From assembly GCA_946997215.1 (NCBI GenBank), contig CAMPUL010000002.1:1-64000 (forward strand): a stretch of DNA of 64,000 bases. Direction: 5' to 3'. Source of the DNA: Gardnerella vaginalis. GTDB lineage: Bacteria > Actinomycetota > Actinomycetes > Actinomycetales > Bifidobacteriaceae. The position numbers and the translations under genes are program-made. Below are positions 26,597-35,844 of this stretch, piece by piece. Every line of letters starts with the position of its first letter. The stretch's first letter is position 1. The notes under the pieces are model-generated. The model saw nothing but the letters and a program-made list of their open reading frames with translations. It was not told the origin of the DNA and made no database searches.

Positions 26597-28600
26597 ATGA
26601 ATAGTGGCAAGTCTGCGGAAGTCGCTATTTATAATCCAGAAGTTGCTAATGCAAATGCGGATTATAAAAGCAAAAACAATAATCCTAATAAAAAGCATAA
26701 AGCAGCAAAATGGATACGTAAACATTTTGATGCAATACCGTTAAGCACTCGATTAGTGGCATGTACGCTTGTAGTTTTAACTATTGCAGCATTTTGTATA
26801 TCTTTGTCGATTAGGCAATTAGTTGGAAGCTATTTGTTAGATAAAACTGATGCTCAGTTGGCAGATCAAGCTCAGCTTATTTACGACAATATTGATTTGC
26901 TTAGAAAAAAGGATTCAAAAGAGCCAACTGTTGGACCAAACGACTATTTCTTGCAAATTCGAGACACTAATAACAAAATTATTACAACGCCTTTGGTTCC
27001 TCCGCTTAAAGGAGACGTTGTTTCTATGCCAACGCTGCCAGAAGATGGCGAAATCAACAGCGTTGTTATAAAAAGAAAGCCGTTTACATCTCCTGCTGTT
27101 GTTCATGGCGACCTTAAAAGCGTTGATGAAGCGACTGCAAAGGTTGCTCAGTCGCCGTGGCGCGTATTAGTTCTTACATGGGGTAATCGCAGTGGTTACA
27201 ACTCCGAAATGCACGTTAGAGGTTACGTTTATATAGCGCTTTCTCTAAGCGATCAAATGGATACTCTAAATACTCTCACGCGCTATTGCTTAATGGTTAG
27301 TATAACTGTTATTTTGCTTGGTGCAGTTTTGTCTGCTTTGATTATTCAATCAACTCTTGTTCCGCTAAAAAGAATAGAAAAAACAGCTTCTAAAATTGCT
27401 TCTGGAGATTTAAGCAGACGAGTTCCATCTGCTCCAGAAAATACAGAAGTTGGGTCTTTGGCAGCAAGCTTAAATTCAATGCTTTCTAGGATTGAGCAAG
27501 GCTTTAACGATCAAGAAGCAATGACAGAAAAGATGAAGCGTTTTGTTTCGGATGCAAGTCATGAGCTTAGAACGCCACTAGCTGCGATTCACGGTTATGC
27601 AGAATTGTATTACATGTGGAGAGGGGTTGCTGGTCAGCAAGATAAGGCAGATGATTCAATTGCTCACATTAAGGCTTCTAGCGAAAGAATGACGGAGCTT
27701 GTTGAAGATTTGCTTTCGCTAGCGCGATTTGACGAGGGGCGAGGAATCAATGTTTCTCAAACTGTTAATGTAACTCCAATTCTTAAAGATGCTGCTAATG
27801 ATTTGCGCGCGCTTGATCAAGTTAGAGTTGTTCAGCAAGGAACATTGTATTTAGCAGACGACTTAAAGCTAATGGATTGCTCTAAGCCTACAAATTGTAA
27901 TCTTGATAGAAAGTTTATTTTTACTCCCGGCTCGCTTCCTAACGTTACTATAAAGGGCGATGGAGCAAGGTTACGTCAAGTTCTTACTAATATTGTTGGA
28001 AATATTCATCGTTATACTCCAAGTAATTCTCCTGTAGAAATAGGAATGGGCGTTTTTAAGGCTTCGATTACTCCAGAAGCTTTGCAAAAAATGAGCTCTG
28101 TTTCTAAGTCTCTTAAGGACTTTTTGGAAGCTGCAGAAGTTAGCCAATCAACAGGTGCTGGCAGCTCTTATGTTGTTATAAGGGTTGTTGATCACGGTCC
28201 TGGAGTTCCAGAAGAATCGCTGCCTCATATTTTTGAGCGTTTCTATATTGCTGATCCTTCTAGAGCTAGAGAAAAGGGCGGTACAGGCTTAGGCATGTCT
28301 ATTGCACAATCTGTTGTTAAAGCTCATCGCGGTTTGATTTGCGCAACAACGTCTTGTACGTATAGAACTAACCAAGATGATTTTGCTACAGATATTTCTG
28401 CAGACATAACAATGAATGGAGATGAATCTTTGGATTCTAAGCCTCACGGTTTAACTCTTACAGTTGTGTTGCCAAATGTTATTATTGACGATAATAGTGA
28501 TAATAACGATAATGCGAGCAAAGAAAGTATTGTAGATAAATCAAATAAAATGCTTACAAGTGGCTCTATTAGTGATGTTGAAAACAAGAAGATTGCTTAG
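26597..28600 (+). CDS. Two-component sensor histidine kinase
   Basis: 667 aa. N-terminal Asn/Lys-rich segment, helix ~54-72, extracytoplasmic sensor region to about 225, second helix, HAMP linker (LVPLKRIEKTASKIASGDLSRRVP), dimerisation domain with His322 (SDASHELRTPLAAIHGYAEL), and a HATPase with N-box GARLRQVLTNIVGNIHRYTP, G1 VVDHGPGVPEESL, F-box IFERFY and G2 GGTGLGMSIAQ. Insertions in the ATPase domain (e.g. between about 425 and 445) and an Asp/Asn-rich tail make it long. Cognate of the preceding regulator. The signal sensed is unknown. Confidence 0.95.
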   Translation: MNSGKSAEVAIYNPEVANANADYKSKNNNPNKKHKAAKWIRKHFDAIPLSTRLVACTLVVLTIAAFCISLSIRQLVGSYLLDKTDAQLADQAQLIYDNIDLLRKKDSKEPTVGPNDYFLQIRDTNNKIITTPLVPPLKGDVVSMPTLPEDGEINSVVIKRKPFTSPAVVHGDLKSVDEATAKVAQSPWRVLVLTWGNRSGYNSEMHVRGYVYIALSLSDQMDTLNTLTRYCLMVSITVILLGAVLSALIIQSTLVPLKRIEKTASKIASGDLSRRVPSAPENTEVGSLAASLNSMLSRIEQGFNDQEAMTEKMKRFVSDASHELRTPLAAIHGYAELYYMWRGVAGQQDKADDSIAHIKASSERMTELVEDLLSLARFDEGRGINVSQTVNVTPILKDAANDLRALDQVRVVQQGTLYLADDLKLMDCSKPTNCNLDRKFIFTPGSLPNVTIKGDGARLRQVLTNIVGNIHRYTPSNSPVEIGMGVFKASITPEALQKMSSVSKSLKDFLEAAEVSQSTGAGSSYVVIRVVDHGPGVPEESLPHIFERFYIADPSRAREKGGTGLGMSIAQSVVKAHRGLICATTSCTYRTNQDDFATDISADITMNGDESLDSKPHGLTLTVVLPNVIIDDNSDNNDNASKESIVDKSNKMLTSGSISDVENKKIA

Positions 28601-28618
28601 ATTGCTTAGATTATTTAG
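28592..28618 (+). repeat. 9-bp triplicate spanning the kinase stop codon
   Basis: ATTGCTTAG at 28592-28600 and 28601-28609, then ATTATTTAG at 28610-28618. The first copy ends with the TAG stop. Confidence 0.9.
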
Positions 28619-28729
28619 GTTGTTCTAGATTCATGCGCTACAATTAAAAAGTGTGAATCTGTAGAGTTATGTGGATGTAGTAGAATTGATGATTCGCATA
28701 AAGTTTAGTGAATTTGAGTGAGGTGTGTT

Positions 28730-29119
28730 ATGCCCAACGGGCGTGTTCGTTGGTATGATTCCCAAAAGGGATATGGCTTTATAGTAGATGAAGATGGCAA
28801 GGATGTATTTTTGCCTTCTTCTGCATTGCCATCGTCAATAAAGGAATTGCGTAAAGGTACGCGTGTGGAATTTTCTGTTGTAGAAGGGCGCAAAGGCCCG
28901 CAAGCAATGGGACTTACACTCGTAGCTTCTGCTCCTTCGCTTGTAAAAGCTACAAGGCCAAAAGCAGAAGATATGGCTGCAATCGTAGAAGACCTTATTA
29001 AGCTTTTGGACTCTGCTGGCAACGGCTTGCGCAGACGCCATTATCCATCTAGTGCAGAATCTAAAAAGCTTGCGCATTTATTGCGTGCTGTAGCAGATAA
29101 TTTTGACGTACAAGATTAA
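28730..29119 (+). CDS. Cold-shock-domain protein with C-terminal extension
   Basis: 129 aa. Residues 1-65 are a cold-shock domain with RNP1-like KGYGFIV and RNP2-like DVFLP; residues ~70-129 are a helical extension not present in CspA. This two-part form, directly followed by a DUF3027 gene, is common in actinobacteria. ATG 28730 has GAGTGAGGTG upstream. It probably binds single-stranded RNA or DNA; a regulatory role with the neighbour is inferred from conserved pairing. Confidence 0.9.
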   Translation: MPNGRVRWYDSQKGYGFIVDEDGKDVFLPSSALPSSIKELRKGTRVEFSVVEGRKGPQAMGLTLVASAPSLVKATRPKAEDMAAIVEDLIKLLDSAGNGLRRRHYPSSAESKKLAHLLRAVADNFDVQD

Positions 29120-29137
29120 TAGTTAACAGGATTTTTT

Positions 29138-30334
29138 ATGGAAGATGAAGTAATAAATCCGCAGGAGCTTGCTTATGAAGTTGCTGTGGAAACTTCGGAG
29201 CGCAAAAACGCTGTAGGCGATTTTGTAGGCAAAACGGATCTTGGTAGCAATGTTACTGATTTCCGTTTTGCTTGCACTATGCTTGGCTATGAAGGCTGGC
29301 AATGGTCGGTAACGCTGTATCATGATGAAGATGCTGGTCGTTGGACTGTTAACGAGTCTAGTCTTGCTCCAACTGAAGATTCGTTACTTCCTCCTCCTTG
29401 GGTTCCTTGGAAAGATAGACTTAGGCCTACGGATCTTTCTGTTATGGATTCAATCGGCACTGCAGAAGATGACTCCAGGCTTGAAGATGGCGTTAAGCTT
29501 GAGGGTGCTCAAGAAAATAATGCATCCGAAGATGGTTCGCAATGTGCTAAAGATAGTGAAAACAGTAATAACAGCAATAATGGCGAAAACAGCGAAAACA
29601 GCGTTGATGGCGAAAACAGCTCAGATAGCAAAAGCGCATATAATGCAGATAACTATAATGCAGATAACGCAAGTGCAGAAGATGATGAAAATCTTGAAAA
29701 TGGGGAGTCAAAAGAAGATTTTGAAGATGCTGTTGAAACTTTCCGCTTAACTCGAAAAAGAGTTATGACTGCTCAAGCTATAGCTCAAACTGCAAAAAGA
29801 TGGTATGCGGGTCAGCATGGACCAAAGTCGCTTTCTACTAAGATTGCGGATGGAAAAGCTTGCTCGTCATGTGGATTCATGATTCCTCTTGCGGGAAGTC
29901 TTGGAAACATGTTTGGAGTTTGCGCAAATATGTGGAGCCCAGACGATGGGCGAGTGGTTGCGCTTGATCATGGATGCGGAGAACATTCCGAAATAGCGCC
30001 TCCTGAGCCATCGCAGCTTTGGGTTCAATCAGAGCCTGCTTACGACGACTATCACATTGAGATTGTTCCTCAAACACCTAGAGAAGAACGTGCAGATGTT
30101 GAGCTTATAGAAGAAGCGATTGAAGATAGTAAAGAAAATCGCAAGACAAGGCGTAAGCGCGTTTTAGTTGAGAATAATCAAGATAGCGAAGAGCGCAATG
30201 ACGATGGTTTGCACAATGAAGACATTGCAAAAAATGAAGATATTGCAGAATCTAAAAGCAGTGCACAAATCGTAGATAGTGCAGAATCTGAAGATAATTT
30301 TGACTCAAATAATAATCCGCAACCAAACGATTAG
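29138..30334 (+). CDS. DUF3027 protein with acidic low-complexity insert
   Basis: 398 aa. The DUF3027 halves are visible at residues ~1-105 (CTMLGYEGWQWSVTLYHD, PPPWVPWKDRL) and ~205-320 (RWYAGQHGP, ACSSCGFMIPL, GVCANMWSPDDGRVV, DHGCGEHSE). The Cys and His residues of the second half could bind zinc. Between them is a ~85-residue Glu/Asp/Asn/Ser tract encoded by repeated AACAGC/GAAAAC units, and the C-terminus (after ~330) is again acidic. ATG 29138 lies 18 bases after the cold-shock gene behind AACAGGA, so both are one transcription unit. Molecular function is unknown. Confidence 0.85.
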   Translation: MEDEVINPQELAYEVAVETSERKNAVGDFVGKTDLGSNVTDFRFACTMLGYEGWQWSVTLYHDEDAGRWTVNESSLAPTEDSLLPPPWVPWKDRLRPTDLSVMDSIGTAEDDSRLEDGVKLEGAQENNASEDGSQCAKDSENSNNSNNGENSENSVDGENSSDSKSAYNADNYNADNASAEDDENLENGESKEDFEDAVETFRLTRKRVMTAQAIAQTAKRWYAGQHGPKSLSTKIADGKACSSCGFMIPLAGSLGNMFGVCANMWSPDDGRVVALDHGCGEHSEIAPPEPSQLWVQSEPAYDDYHIEIVPQTPREERADVELIEEAIEDSKENRKTRRKRVLVENNQDSEERNDDGLHNEDIAKNEDIAESKSSAQIVDSAESEDNFDSNNNPQPND

Positions 30335-30369
30335 TCCCACGGATTCTATAGAGAGCATTGCTCTAGAGT

Positions 30370-30389
30370 CATGGCAACTCGTTACCATG
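30370..30389 (+). promoter_or_regulatory. 20-bp palindrome upstream of clpC
   Basis: CATGGCAACTCGTTACCATG: outer 9-base arms are complementary except one position. It lies 28 bases before the clpC start, next to a smaller GAGAGC-ATT-GCTCT hairpin (30351-30365). It matches neither CIRCE nor the LexA box; an operator for a ClgR- or HspR-like regulator or a leader hairpin are possible. Confidence 0.4.
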
Positions 30390-30416
30390 GAACAAGGATA
30401 AAAACGGAAGGCAATT

Positions 30417-33014
30417 ATGTTTGAACGGTTCACTGACCGCGCTCGGCGTGTTATTGTGCTAGCGCAAGAAGAAGCGCGCGCTCTTCAGCATAACTACATT
30501 GGTACGGAGCATATTCTTTTAGGCCTTATTAGAGAAGGCGAAGGAATAGCAGCAAAAGCTTTGAGCGCAAAAGGCGTAGATTTAGACGGTACTCGCAAAC
30601 AAGTAAAAGAGATGATTGGCACTGGAACGGTTTCTCCTAGCGGCCACATACCTTTTACTCCGCATGCTAAGCAAGTGCTTGAGCTTAGTTTGCGTGAAGC
30701 TTTGCAGCTTGGCCATAGTTATATTGGCACGGAGCATATTCTTCTAGGCCTTATTAGAGAAGGCGAAGGCGTTGGAACGCAAGTGCTTATTAAAATGGAG
30801 GTTGATTTAGGAGATCTTCGTAGCACGGCAATGGATTTGATTCGTGGCAATTCTGGCATTCCAGCAGACGGTCAAGGTGCCGATCTTGCAAATGCTGGTG
30901 GAGTTCAAGATAAACGCAATCAGTCTGGTTCTGCTCTTTTAGATCAGTTTGGAAGAAATCTTACTAACGAAGCTCAACAAGGCAAGCTTGACCCTGTTAT
31001 TGGACGCTCTAAAGAAATTGAGCGTGTTATGGTTGTGCTTTCTCGTAGAACAAAGAATAATCCTGTTCTTATTGGCGAGCCAGGCGTTGGTAAAACAGCT
31101 GTTGTAGAAGGTCTTTCGCAAAAGATTGTTGTTGGAGATGTTCCAGAAACCTTAAAGGGTAAGCAAGTTTATTCTCTTGATCTTGGCTCAATGGTTGCAG
31201 GGTCTCGTTACCGTGGCGATTTTGAAGAGCGCTTAAAGAAGGTGCTTAAAGAGATTAAGACTCGCGGAGATATTGTTCTATTTATTGACGAGATTCACAC
31301 TATTGTTGGCGCGGGAGCTGCTGATGGCGCTTTGGGCGCTTCCGATATGCTTAAGCCTATGCTTGCGCGCGGCGAGATGCAAACGATTGGCGCTACAACT
31401 ACAGATGAATATAGAAAGTATATTGAAAAGGATGCGGCTTTGGAACGCAGATTCCAGCCAATTCAGGTTCAAGAGCCTTCTATTGCAGAGACAATCGAAA
31501 TTCTAAAGGGCTTGCGCGCGCGTTACGAGAATCATCATCATGTAACTATTACGGATGGTGCTTTGCAAGCTGCAGCCGAAATGTCTGCTCGATACATTCA
31601 AGATCGAAATTTGCCAGATAAGGCGATTGACTTGATTGACGAAGCTGGTGCTCGATTGCGAATTAAGCGCTTAACAGAGCCTCCAGAGCTTAAAGAACTT
31701 GATTCTAAGATTTCTAAGCTTTCCGATAAAAAAGACGAAGCTATTAAGAATCAAGATTTTGAAAAAGCTGCCGACTTGCGAGATGAGCAAGAGAAGCTTG
31801 AAGAAGATCGCAAGACTAAAGAGCAAGCTTGGCGCGAAGGCGAATCCAATGTGAATATGGTTGTAGACGAAGATGTGATTGCATCTGTTGTTTCTAGTAC
31901 AACTGGTATTCCTGTTGTTAAGCTTACGCAAGCAGAGTCTAAAAAGCTTCTTGGCATGGAAGCGGAACTTCATAAGCGCATTATTGGTCAAGATGAGGCT
32001 GTTTGTGCGCTTTCTCGCTCGATTCGTCGTGCTCGAGTGGGTTTGAAGGATCCAAAACGTCCTGCTGGCTCGTTTATTTTTGCTGGCCCTACTGGTGTTG
32101 GTAAAACGGAGCTTGCTAAGACTTTGGCTCAGTTCTTGTTTGACGACGACGATGCGCTTATTCGCGTAGATATGTCGGAGTTTGCAGAAAAGTATGCAGC
32201 TTCGCGTCTTTTTGGCGCTCCTCCAGGATATGTTGGCTACGAGGAAGGTGGCGAGCTTACGGAGAAGGTTCGCAGAAAGCCGTTCTCTGTGGTTTTGTTC
32301 GACGAGATTGAGAAGGCACATCCAGATATTTTCAACACATTGTTGCAAGTTTTGGATGATGGCCACTTAACAGATGGTCAAGGGCGAAAAGTCGATTTTA
32401 AGAACACGATTATTATCTTGACTACGAATCTTGGTACTAGAGATATTGCTAAGGCAGCAAACACAGGATTTAGCCTTGGTAATAACGCGGATGCGTCTTA
32501 TCAGCGTATGAAGGATCAAGTTAATTCCGAGCTTAAGCGTCAATTCCGCCCAGAGTTCCTTAATCGCTTAGACGATACTATTGTGTTCCGTCAGCTTACT
32601 GAGCCAGAGGTTCGTCAAATTGTTGACTTAGATGTTAAGCGTTTGAACGACCGCTTGTTTGAACGTCATATGGCTTTGGAGCTTACAGATGAAGCTAAGA
32701 ATCTTCTTGCGCAAAAGGGCTTTGACCCACTTCTTGGAGCAAGGCCATTGCGCAGAGTTATTCAGCGAGACATCGAGGATGCTATTAGCGAGAAGATTCT
32801 GCTTGGCGATTTAACAGACGGCGAGTGTGTTGAGGTTGATGCCGAAGGCGAAGGATTGCTTGGAGAATTTATTTTCCGCGGTAAGAAGTTTGATTCCGCA
32901 TATAGCAGCCCTAAGTCGATAGAATCCGCTGATTCCAGCGATTCTTCTGAATCAACTGAATTAAGCGAATCAACCGAATCTGGTTCCGCTTCTAAAGTCG
33001 AATTTGAGTCTTAG
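30417..33014 (+). CDS. clpC: ATP-dependent Clp protease ATP-binding subunit ClpC
   Basis: 865 aa Hsp100 unfoldase that feeds proteins to ClpP. Two Clp_N repeats (each with [22 protein letters not shown] sequence, ~15-60 and ~90-135), first AAA+ with Walker A GEPGVGKT at 220-227, a UVR-type middle domain ([21 protein letters not shown]), second AAA+ with GPTGVGKT from residue 557, and ClpB-D2 small domain. The pore and IGF-like regions are in place. The last ~35 residues are an added Ser/Glu-rich tail. GGAAGG precedes ATG 30417. A ClpC with UVR motif is the typical actinobacterial form; clpP is not here. Confidence 0.97.
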   Translation: MFERFTDRARRVIVLAQEEARALQHNYIGTEHILLGLIREGEGIAAKALSAKGVDLDGTRKQVKEMIGTGTVSPSGHIPFTPHAKQVLELSLREALQLGHSYIGTEHILLGLIREGEGVGTQVLIKMEVDLGDLRSTAMDLIRGNSGIPADGQGADLANAGGVQDKRNQSGSALLDQFGRNLTNEAQQGKLDPVIGRSKEIERVMVVLSRRTKNNPVLIGEPGVGKTAVVEGLSQKIVVGDVPETLKGKQVYSLDLGSMVAGSRYRGDFEERLKKVLKEIKTRGDIVLFIDEIHTIVGAGAADGALGASDMLKPMLARGEMQTIGATTTDEYRKYIEKDAALERRFQPIQVQEPSIAETIEILKGLRARYENHHHVTITDGALQAAAEMSARYIQDRNLPDKAIDLIDEAGARLRIKRLTEPPELKELDSKISKLSDKKDEAIKNQDFEKAADLRDEQEKLEEDRKTKEQAWREGESNVNMVVDEDVIASVVSSTTGIPVVKLTQAESKKLLGMEAELHKRIIGQDEAVCALSRSIRRARVGLKDPKRPAGSFIFAGPTGVGKTELAKTLAQFLFDDDDALIRVDMSEFAEKYAASRLFGAPPGYVGYEEGGELTEKVRRKPFSVVLFDEIEKAHPDIFNTLLQVLDDGHLTDGQGRKVDFKNTIIILTTNLGTRDIAKAANTGFSLGNNADASYQRMKDQVNSELKRQFRPEFLNRLDDTIVFRQLTEPEVRQIVDLDVKRLNDRLFERHMALELTDEAKNLLAQKGFDPLLGARPLRRVIQRDIEDAISEKILLGDLTDGECVEVDAEGEGLLGEFIFRGKKFDSAYSSPKSIESADSSDSSESTELSESTESGSASKVEFES

Positions 33015-33021
33015 TTGTACA

Positions 33022-33045
33022 ATTAAGATTTCTATTAAGATTTCT
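33022..33045 (+). repeat. 12-bp perfect tandem duplication after clpC
   Basis: ATTAAGATTTCT at 33022-33033 and 33034-33045, starting 8 bases after the clpC stop. Confidence 0.9.
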
Positions 33046-33055
33046 TAAGGAATTT

Positions 33056-33108
33056 AATCTCCGTTAACATGCAAGCTATAATGCGTGCAAGTTAACGGAG
33101 ATTTTTTT
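33056..33108. terminator. Bidirectional terminator carrying the stop codon of the neighbouring gene
   Basis: AATCTCCGTTAAC (33056-33068) and GTTAACGGAGATT (33091-33103) form a perfect 13-bp stem followed by a T-run. The right arm contains the stop and last codons of the minus-strand gene ending at 33092. Confidence 0.92.
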
Positions 33109-35842
33109 GATTTGCGTCTTTTTTAAGTGTTTTTAGCATTTCTAAAATTTGCTTAGGATTTGTTTCTGGCAAATATGAACTTGTAACAGCTAGCGATATT
33201 TGCGCAAGCTTTGCGGAATCCAAATAGCATATGTACACAGGACTATTAGTTGGTTGGAACTTTTTCTTAAAGAAGTACAACGACTTAAAGCCGTATGCTG
33301 GTTCCAAAATGTCGGACATCATCTCTAGTGCATGAACGATAATCTCGTTGGACTCATGGTGATTTACGCTATTTTGCGTATGTTCTACGCCTTCATTAGA
33401 ATTATTGCGTATATCGTCCTTGCTGTTAATGTTGTTCGCTTCACTTTGCAAAGAAGTTGAGGTACTAGAATCGTTTGAGTCACAAATATCTGTTATTCCA
33501 GCAAGAGGAGCAGCAGAAAGACTCATAAATTCCACAGCAGATTCTGGATTCTCAAGTCCTTCGTCTCTTAAGCGTTCCGCCATTCTTGCAATAAGAAGCT
33601 CCATAATTCCATTAGGACTATCCGTACGGTGCCTCATAAAATCAAGAGTCCACCCAATTACGCGGTTGTTGCTATAAGTAGGCATCCAGCTCGTAATGCC
33701 AAGAACCTTGCCATTATCGTCAATTGCGTACAAAATCTTTACTCTAGGATCGTGCAATTCTTCTAATCCACCAAGAGTGAACTTCATCTCTGGAAGAGAT
33801 TTAAGCTCTGCCCACTCTTCCGAAATCTCAATAATCTGTTGTTGAACTTCCCACGGAGCATCGTTGTATGTGCTAAGAACGTCTGTTATTCCATCGCGTT
33901 TTGCTTTGTTTATAGCGGTACGAATATCTTGCCACTTTTTACCACGAGTTTGCCATTCTTTAGGGTAAACAAGCATATCGCTTCCAACTTTAATAGACAT
34001 AAAACCAAGAGATTCTAGGTTTTTGCGATCTTCGTCATGCACAGCGTAGAAAGCTGGAGACCAAGAGTTTTGCTCGCAAAGTTGAATAAACGCTTTCAAA
34101 TCATTCTTATATTCTGTTTTATCTCCAAAAGGTCCTGTTAGTGTTAAAGCAATTCCGTACTTAAGCCTATATGCTATTGCGGAGCGTTCTGTGTTAGAGA
34201 ACCAATAGTGATTGTCTGGCCAAGTAGTCATAAAGCTCATTGTGTCTCCGCCAAAATGAACTAATTGACTTGCTTTTTTTCGGTCTTCTTCGTTAATAGT
34301 AACTTTGTTCTTAAACCACATAAGGCAAACAACAAAAAGAACAATCCAAAGAAGAACGCCAACGCATTGAGCAATAGCAGAAGCAAGTGGAGTTAAAGGC
34401 ATAAGCATTGCGTTAGATCTTGTTCCAAATCCCATAGGCATCCAACGTCCTGGAAGGTCACGGAGTAAATGATGCAAGTCTGCTGCAGGCTTAAACTCAT
34501 TTGGCGCAATTAATCCAAAGCAAACATATCCTACTCCAGTGGAAAATAGTGCAAAAACAATTGCAACTAAGCCAATTCTGCGCTCAAACTTATCACTATG
34601 ATTTGGAAAATGCTTTATGTTTATAAACAATAGTATTGCGATTAATAGTGGAGGCAAAGCTGTAAGCATAAACGCTATAGAAGTTGCATTATTCTTGTGG
34701 AAAAGCATAGTTTGCTTGGCTGCTATTAATGGCAAAATCGCAAAATACATAGTTGCATACACTGCAGTAAGTCCATTAATTGTTATAGCGGCATATGCTG
34801 CAAGTCTTCTTCCGCGTAAAAGTCCCCAAGCTATAATCATTAGTGTTACAATCGGCAAAAGAATGCGAATCCAAAGACCGCCAATTGTTGCGTGTTGCAA
34901 TCCAGAATGAAGTAAACAGCTGCTAGAACTATAATTCGATATGCATCTTGCAAGCCAAGGTTTTGTGCCCATTTGTGGAGACATAAACAAGCCAAGAGTT
35001 GTTAGTATTCCAGCATGTGATTTTGAAGATAAAGCAAGAACAGGGCCAAGCGCCATAACAAGTTGAGTTATGGCAAATAGACGTCTAATCTCGTAGTCTG
35101 TTCCTTGCCACCAGCTTGCGCTTTTAACATTATTTTTTGACTTATTCATTAAATTGCCAATAATATGGCCGCAAATTGCTGCAAAAATTGTACAATAATC
35201 GCCAGGATTTCCACTATAAAGTAGCATTGCGCACGTGATTGCGTAGCCTAAAACAAGCATTCGTCTACGCCACAATATTGTTTCATATGTTGCAGAGGCC
35301 ATGAATGCGCCAACAAAAAGTGTAAATGGAGAAAGTCGAATCGGTATTTTTGTAATCCAATGCATATTGCGAATAATCGCAGAAAGATTACCGATTAAAG
35401 TAAGACCAAGTACTATTCCAATAAGAGTGCTAAATATTGATACAAAGGGCAAGCGTATTTTTCCAATTTTTGTTTCTGCCATTCCAACCAAAATAATCAA
35501 CAGAATCGCATTAACAATTAAAGATGAAAAACTATTTACAAAGAAAAGCGAGTGGAATAGTTTAATCAAAAGTTGTGGAATATTCTTATGACCAAAAAGG
35601 AATGGGGAGCCAATTTTTGGCTTATGGTACGAGAAGAACTGTGCAAGAGTAGCGTTTGTGCCGTAAGTGTAAATGTGCATTACGGTACGGGAAATCCAAT
35701 GTACAAGGTTTATAAGCAAAAATACAAGAGTGATTTTTACTGCAAGAACTCGCTGAGACAGCCAGATTCTAACATCATTGCTTAGTATAGATAAATGATG
35801 TTTTGCTGTTGACGTGTGATTTTTTGATAAAAAGTTTGGCAT
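33092..35842 (-). CDS. MprF-like aminoacyl-phosphatidylglycerol synthase (DUF2156)
   Basis: 916 aa. The N-terminal ~510 residues contain a dozen or so helices; the first part (FVNSFSSLIVNAILLIILVG then GKIRLPFVSIFSTLIG) recalls a rhomboid-like fold without catalytic Ser. The C-terminal domain from ~530 is DUF2156, with HFGGDTMSFMTTWPDNHYWF, KKWQDIRTAINKAKRDG and GWTLDFMRHRTDSPNGIMELLI, the signature of enzymes that move an amino acid from aminoacyl-tRNA to phosphatidylglycerol. Ser/Asn-rich insertion at ~800-850. The UPF0104 flippase domain is not in this protein; a separate one is encoded at 9287. Starts 2 bases after the esterase gene's stop, so the two are co-transcribed. Confidence 0.85.
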   Translation of the reverse strand: MPNFLSKNHTSTAKHHLSILSNDVRIWLSQRVLAVKITLVFLLINLVHWISRTVMHIYTYGTNATLAQFFSYHKPKIGSPFLFGHKNIPQLLIKLFHSLFFVNSFSSLIVNAILLIILVGMAETKIGKIRLPFVSIFSTLIGIVLGLTLIGNLSAIIRNMHWITKIPIRLSPFTLFVGAFMASATYETILWRRRMLVLGYAITCAMLLYSGNPGDYCTIFAAICGHIIGNLMNKSKNNVKSASWWQGTDYEIRRLFAITQLVMALGPVLALSSKSHAGILTTLGLFMSPQMGTKPWLARCISNYSSSSCLLHSGLQHATIGGLWIRILLPIVTLMIIAWGLLRGRRLAAYAAITINGLTAVYATMYFAILPLIAAKQTMLFHKNNATSIAFMLTALPPLLIAILLFINIKHFPNHSDKFERRIGLVAIVFALFSTGVGYVCFGLIAPNEFKPAADLHHLLRDLPGRWMPMGFGTRSNAMLMPLTPLASAIAQCVGVLLWIVLFVVCLMWFKNKVTINEEDRKKASQLVHFGGDTMSFMTTWPDNHYWFSNTERSAIAYRLKYGIALTLTGPFGDKTEYKNDLKAFIQLCEQNSWSPAFYAVHDEDRKNLESLGFMSIKVGSDMLVYPKEWQTRGKKWQDIRTAINKAKRDGITDVLSTYNDAPWEVQQQIIEISEEWAELKSLPEMKFTLGGLEELHDPRVKILYAIDDNGKVLGITSWMPTYSNNRVIGWTLDFMRHRTDSPNGIMELLIARMAERLRDEGLENPESAVEFMSLSAAPLAGITDICDSNDSSTSTSLQSEANNINSKDDIRNNSNEGVEHTQNSVNHHESNEIIVHALEMMSDILEPAYGFKSLYFFKKKFQPTNSPVYICYLDSAKLAQISLAVTSSYLPETNPKQILEMLKTLKKDANQKNLR

Positions 35843-35844
35843 GT

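Noticed and set aside
31671-32366. Long open frame (231 codons) antisense to clpC
   Set aside because: It lies wholly inside the well-conserved clpC coding sequence, has an unlikely Arg/Asn/Ser-rich composition and no ribosome-binding site; it is a by-product of codon usage.
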